The translations under genes and the position numbers were made by a program. Shown here piece by piece: positions 62,234 through 64,000 of a stretch of DNA of 64,000 nucleotides (positions are counted from its first letter, which is position 1; each line of letters opens with the position of its first letter). The DNA is from Bradyrhizobium guangdongense (GTDB lineage: Bacteria > Pseudomonadota > Alphaproteobacteria > Rhizobiales > Xanthobacteraceae): NCBI RefSeq assembly GCF_004114975.1, contig NZ_CP030051.1:7281501-7345500 (forward strand), read 5' to 3'. A model generated the notes under the pieces. It made no database searches. It worked only from the letters and a program-made list of their open reading frames with translations, and was not told the origin of the DNA.

Positions 62234-63214
62234 ATGAACATTGCCGTCCTCCCGGATTCGCCCGAGACTGCCCCGCAAATCGCCGATCCGCTCGATCATC
62301 TCGCCGACAAACTATTCCACCGCATGGGCTCGGACGGCGTCTACGCCCGCACCGCGCTGTATGAAGGTGTGGTGGAGAAGCTCGCCGCGCTGATCACCAG
62401 CCATCGCGAATCCGGCACGGAAGCGCTGCGCTTCCCGCCGGTGATGAGCCGGGCCCAGCTGGAAAAGTCCGGCTACCTCAAGAGCTTTCCGAACCTGCTC
62501 GGCTGCGTCTGCGGGCTGCACGGCACCGAACGCGAGATCAACGCCGCGGTGAGCCGCTTCGATGCCGGCGGCGACTGGACCACGTCGCTGTCGCCGGCCG
62601 ACCTCGTGTTGTCGCCCGCGGCCTGCTATCCCGTCTATCCGATCGCGGCGAGCCGCGGGCCCTTGCCGAAGGGCGGCCTGCGCTTCGACGTCGCCGCCGA
62701 CTGCTTCCGCCGCGAGCCGTCGAAGCATCTCGATCGCCTGCAATCGTTCCGGATGCGCGAATATGTCTGCATCGGCACGCCCGACGACGTCGCCGATTTC
62801 CGCGAGCGCTGGATGGTGCGCGCGCAGGCGATCGCCCGCGATCTCGGCCTGACCTTCCGGGTCGATTATGCCAGCGATCCCTTCTTCGGCCGCGTCGGCC
62901 AGATGAAGGCGGTGAGCCAGAAACAGCAGCAGCTCAAGTTCGAGCTCCTGATCCCGCTGCGCTCCGAAGAGCAGCCGACCGCCTGCATGAGCTTCAACTA
63001 TCACCGCGAGCATTTCGGCACGACCTGGGGCATCCAGGACGCCAATGGCGAGCCTGCTCACACTGGCTGCGTTGCCTTCGGCATGGATCGGCTGGCGGTC
63101 GCGATGTTCCACACCCACGGCACCGATCTCTCCGCCTGGCCCGCCAAGGTGCGGGACATCATGGGCATGCCGCCGCACGTAGCGACTGAGGCCCACGGCG
63201 AAGGCTGGCGCTAG
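62234..63214 (+). CDS. amino acid:[carrier protein] ligase (truncated seryl-tRNA synthetase homologue)
   Basis: A 326-residue class II aminoacyl-tRNA synthetase-like catalytic core without the tRNA-binding domain. It activates an amino acid with ATP and loads it on the phosphopantetheine of a carrier protein. Motif 2 appears as DCFRREPSKHLDRLQSF with REYVCIG after it; motif 3 lies in GCVAFGMDRLAVAMF. Zinc ligands C131, E176 and C279 fall at exactly the positions I remember for the characterised Bradyrhizobium enzyme of the same length, which prefers glycine. ATG 62234 follows a short AGCAGGA site. The partner carrier is probably the one at 60347. Confidence 0.93.
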   Translation: MNIAVLPDSPETAPQIADPLDHLADKLFHRMGSDGVYARTALYEGVVEKLAALITSHRESGTEALRFPPVMSRAQLEKSGYLKSFPNLLGCVCGLHGTEREINAAVSRFDAGGDWTTSLSPADLVLSPAACYPVYPIAASRGPLPKGGLRFDVAADCFRREPSKHLDRLQSFRMREYVCIGTPDDVADFRERWMVRAQAIARDLGLTFRVDYASDPFFGRVGQMKAVSQKQQQLKFELLIPLRSEEQPTACMSFNYHREHFGTTWGIQDANGEPAHTGCVAFGMDRLAVAMFHTHGTDLSAWPAKVRDIMGMPPHVATEAHGEGWR

Positions 63215-63219
63215 AGCGT

Positions 63220-63251
63220 GATCCGGAAAGCGTGAAGCTATTTTCCGGATC
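63220..63251. repeat. short palindrome after the ligase gene (GATCCGGAAA)
   Basis: Inverted repeat GATCCGGAAA (63220-63229) and TTTCCGGATC (63242-63251) with a 12-base centre, 6 bases after the ligase stop codon. There is no T-run, so it is not a classical terminator. I recall similar elements as dispersed repeats in Bradyrhizobium genomes. Confidence 0.6.
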
Positions 63252-63309
63252 GATCATGCTGAAACGATAGACTTCAAGAGGCCGACCATTTCCACGGGCA
63301 AGACGAGCG

Positions 63310-64000
63310 TGATCCACACCAAGGTCCGATGTCGCGAGATCACCGAGTCCGATGTTGACGCCATCGCGGACTTGCTGACGCGCGGCTTCGTCGGCCGATC
63401 GCGCAATTACTGGATCCAGGGCCTGCGCCGGCAGGCCTTCCGGCCCGTGCCGGAGGGCTATCCGCGTTTCGGCTATATGCTCGACAATGACGGCGAACCG
63501 GTCGGCGTGCTGCTGCTGATCTACACCACACGCAAGGATGGGGAGGAGATCGCCATCCAGTGCAATCTGTCGAGCTGGTATGTCGAGCCGGCCTACCGCA
63601 ACTACGCGCCGCTGCTGACCAAGATCGCGCAACGGCACAAGCACGTCACCTATCTCAACATCAGCCCGGCGGTATGGACCTGGCCGATCATCGAGACGCA
63701 GGGCTTTCGCGCCTATTGCCGCGGCCTGTTCTTTTCGGTGCCGGCACTGTCCCGCGCGCCGCGCTGGAGCAAGATCGAAGTCATTTCTCCGCACGCCAAG
63801 CAGATCGAGGGCCTGTCCGAGGCCGAGACCGAGTTGCTGACGCGGCACGCACGCTACAATTGCCTCAGCCTGGTGTGCCGCACGCCGAAAGGCGTCTTCC
63901 CCTTCATCCTGCAACCGGTGCGCATCCGCCGCGGTTTCATCGCGCCGCCGGCGATGCAGCTGATCTACTGCCGCAGCGCCGCCGAATACGCCGCCTGCGC
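63310..64000 (+). CDS. GNAT-like acyltransferase of the carrier-protein cassette, 3' end outside window
   Basis: From GTG 63310 (the only start codon in this frame after the stop at 63268) the frame stays open to the window end, 230 codons. The product opens VIHTKVRCREITESDVDAIA and continues with LLTRGFVGRSRNYWIQGL, YMLDNDGEPVGVLLLIYTTR, WYVEPAYRNYAPLLTKIA and IIETQGFRAYCRG, the strand-helix order of a GNAT fold with the acceptor loop and the V/Y-P-x-x-R-x pyrophosphate-loop region. It follows the ligase gene on the same strand and probably transfers the aminoacyl or an acyl group. The exact substrate is unknown. Confidence 0.75.

Noticed and set aside
63220..63251. Intrinsic terminator of the ligase gene
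   Set aside because: The palindrome has no T-run and resembles a dispersed repeat.

Overview
The window is a GC-rich stretch of an alphaproteobacterial chromosome, most likely Bradyrhizobium. The gene content fits: a sox cluster with single-haem SoxA, many ABC substrate-binding proteins, many CoA-ester enzymes, and an amino acid:[carrier protein] ligase of the type known from Bradyrhizobium. Intergenic gaps are filled with palindromic dispersed repeats typical of the Bradyrhizobium/Rhodopseudomonas group. This assignment rests on recognition, not on a database search. I see no rRNA, tRNA, CRISPR array, intact insertion sequence or prophage.

Layout. 1-2.7 kb: end of a prolyl oligopeptidase and a DUF938 methyltransferase. 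2.9-9.1 kb: a thiosulfate/sulfide oxidation block, soxX-Y-Z-A-K-B, then a DsrE-like periplasmic protein, a persulfide dioxygenase-rhodanese fusion and a 59-residue protein. 9.4-13.9 kb: two MFS transporters flanking a D-aminoacylase-type amidohydrolase. 14.0-18.6 kb: a YbbA/YbbP-like ABC system overlapping a secreted AttH/CrtC lipocalin-like protein, then a MAPEG protein. 18.8-24.5 kb: an orphan LivJ-type binding protein and an RND efflux pair. 24.8-27.5 kb: an iron-type alcohol dehydrogenase and an acyl-CoA synthetase. 27.9-33.6 kb: a complete five-gene peptide-type ABC importer. 33.7-42.6 kb (minus strand): a catabolic block of biotin-dependent acyl-CoA carboxylase, DUF849 beta-keto acid cleavage enzyme, AraC regulator, GST and two acyl-CoA dehydrogenases. 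42.6-43.1 kb: a decayed interval with the first 35 codons of a lost acyl-CoA synthetase and a strong terminator. 43.1-44.4 kb: a second orphan LivJ-type protein. 44.4-48.4 kb: a Gram-negative sortase module (XRE regulator, VIT/VWA protein with a C-terminal LPKTG signal, class GN-type sortase). 48.5-57.5 kb: an NDP-forming acyl-CoA synthetase, a stand-alone MCE protein, a large autotransporter, a flavin monooxygenase and a secreted trypsin-fold protease. 57.5-60.6 kb: a HAD hydrolase, mtnA, mtnP and an acyl carrier protein. 61.0-64.0 kb: an acyl-CoA dehydrogenase, the amino acid:[carrier protein] ligase and a GNAT-like acyltransferase cut by the window end.

The most interesting system is the aminoacyl-carrier-protein cassette at 60.3-64.0 kb: a ligase that loads an amino acid on a carrier protein, the carrier, an acyl-CoA dehydrogenase-fold enzyme and a GNAT-type transferase, with methylthioadenosine salvage genes behind the carrier. 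The sortase module, the carboxylase/DUF849 block, the AttH-linked ABC operon and a protease whose active N-terminus seems to be made by signal peptidase are also worth attention.
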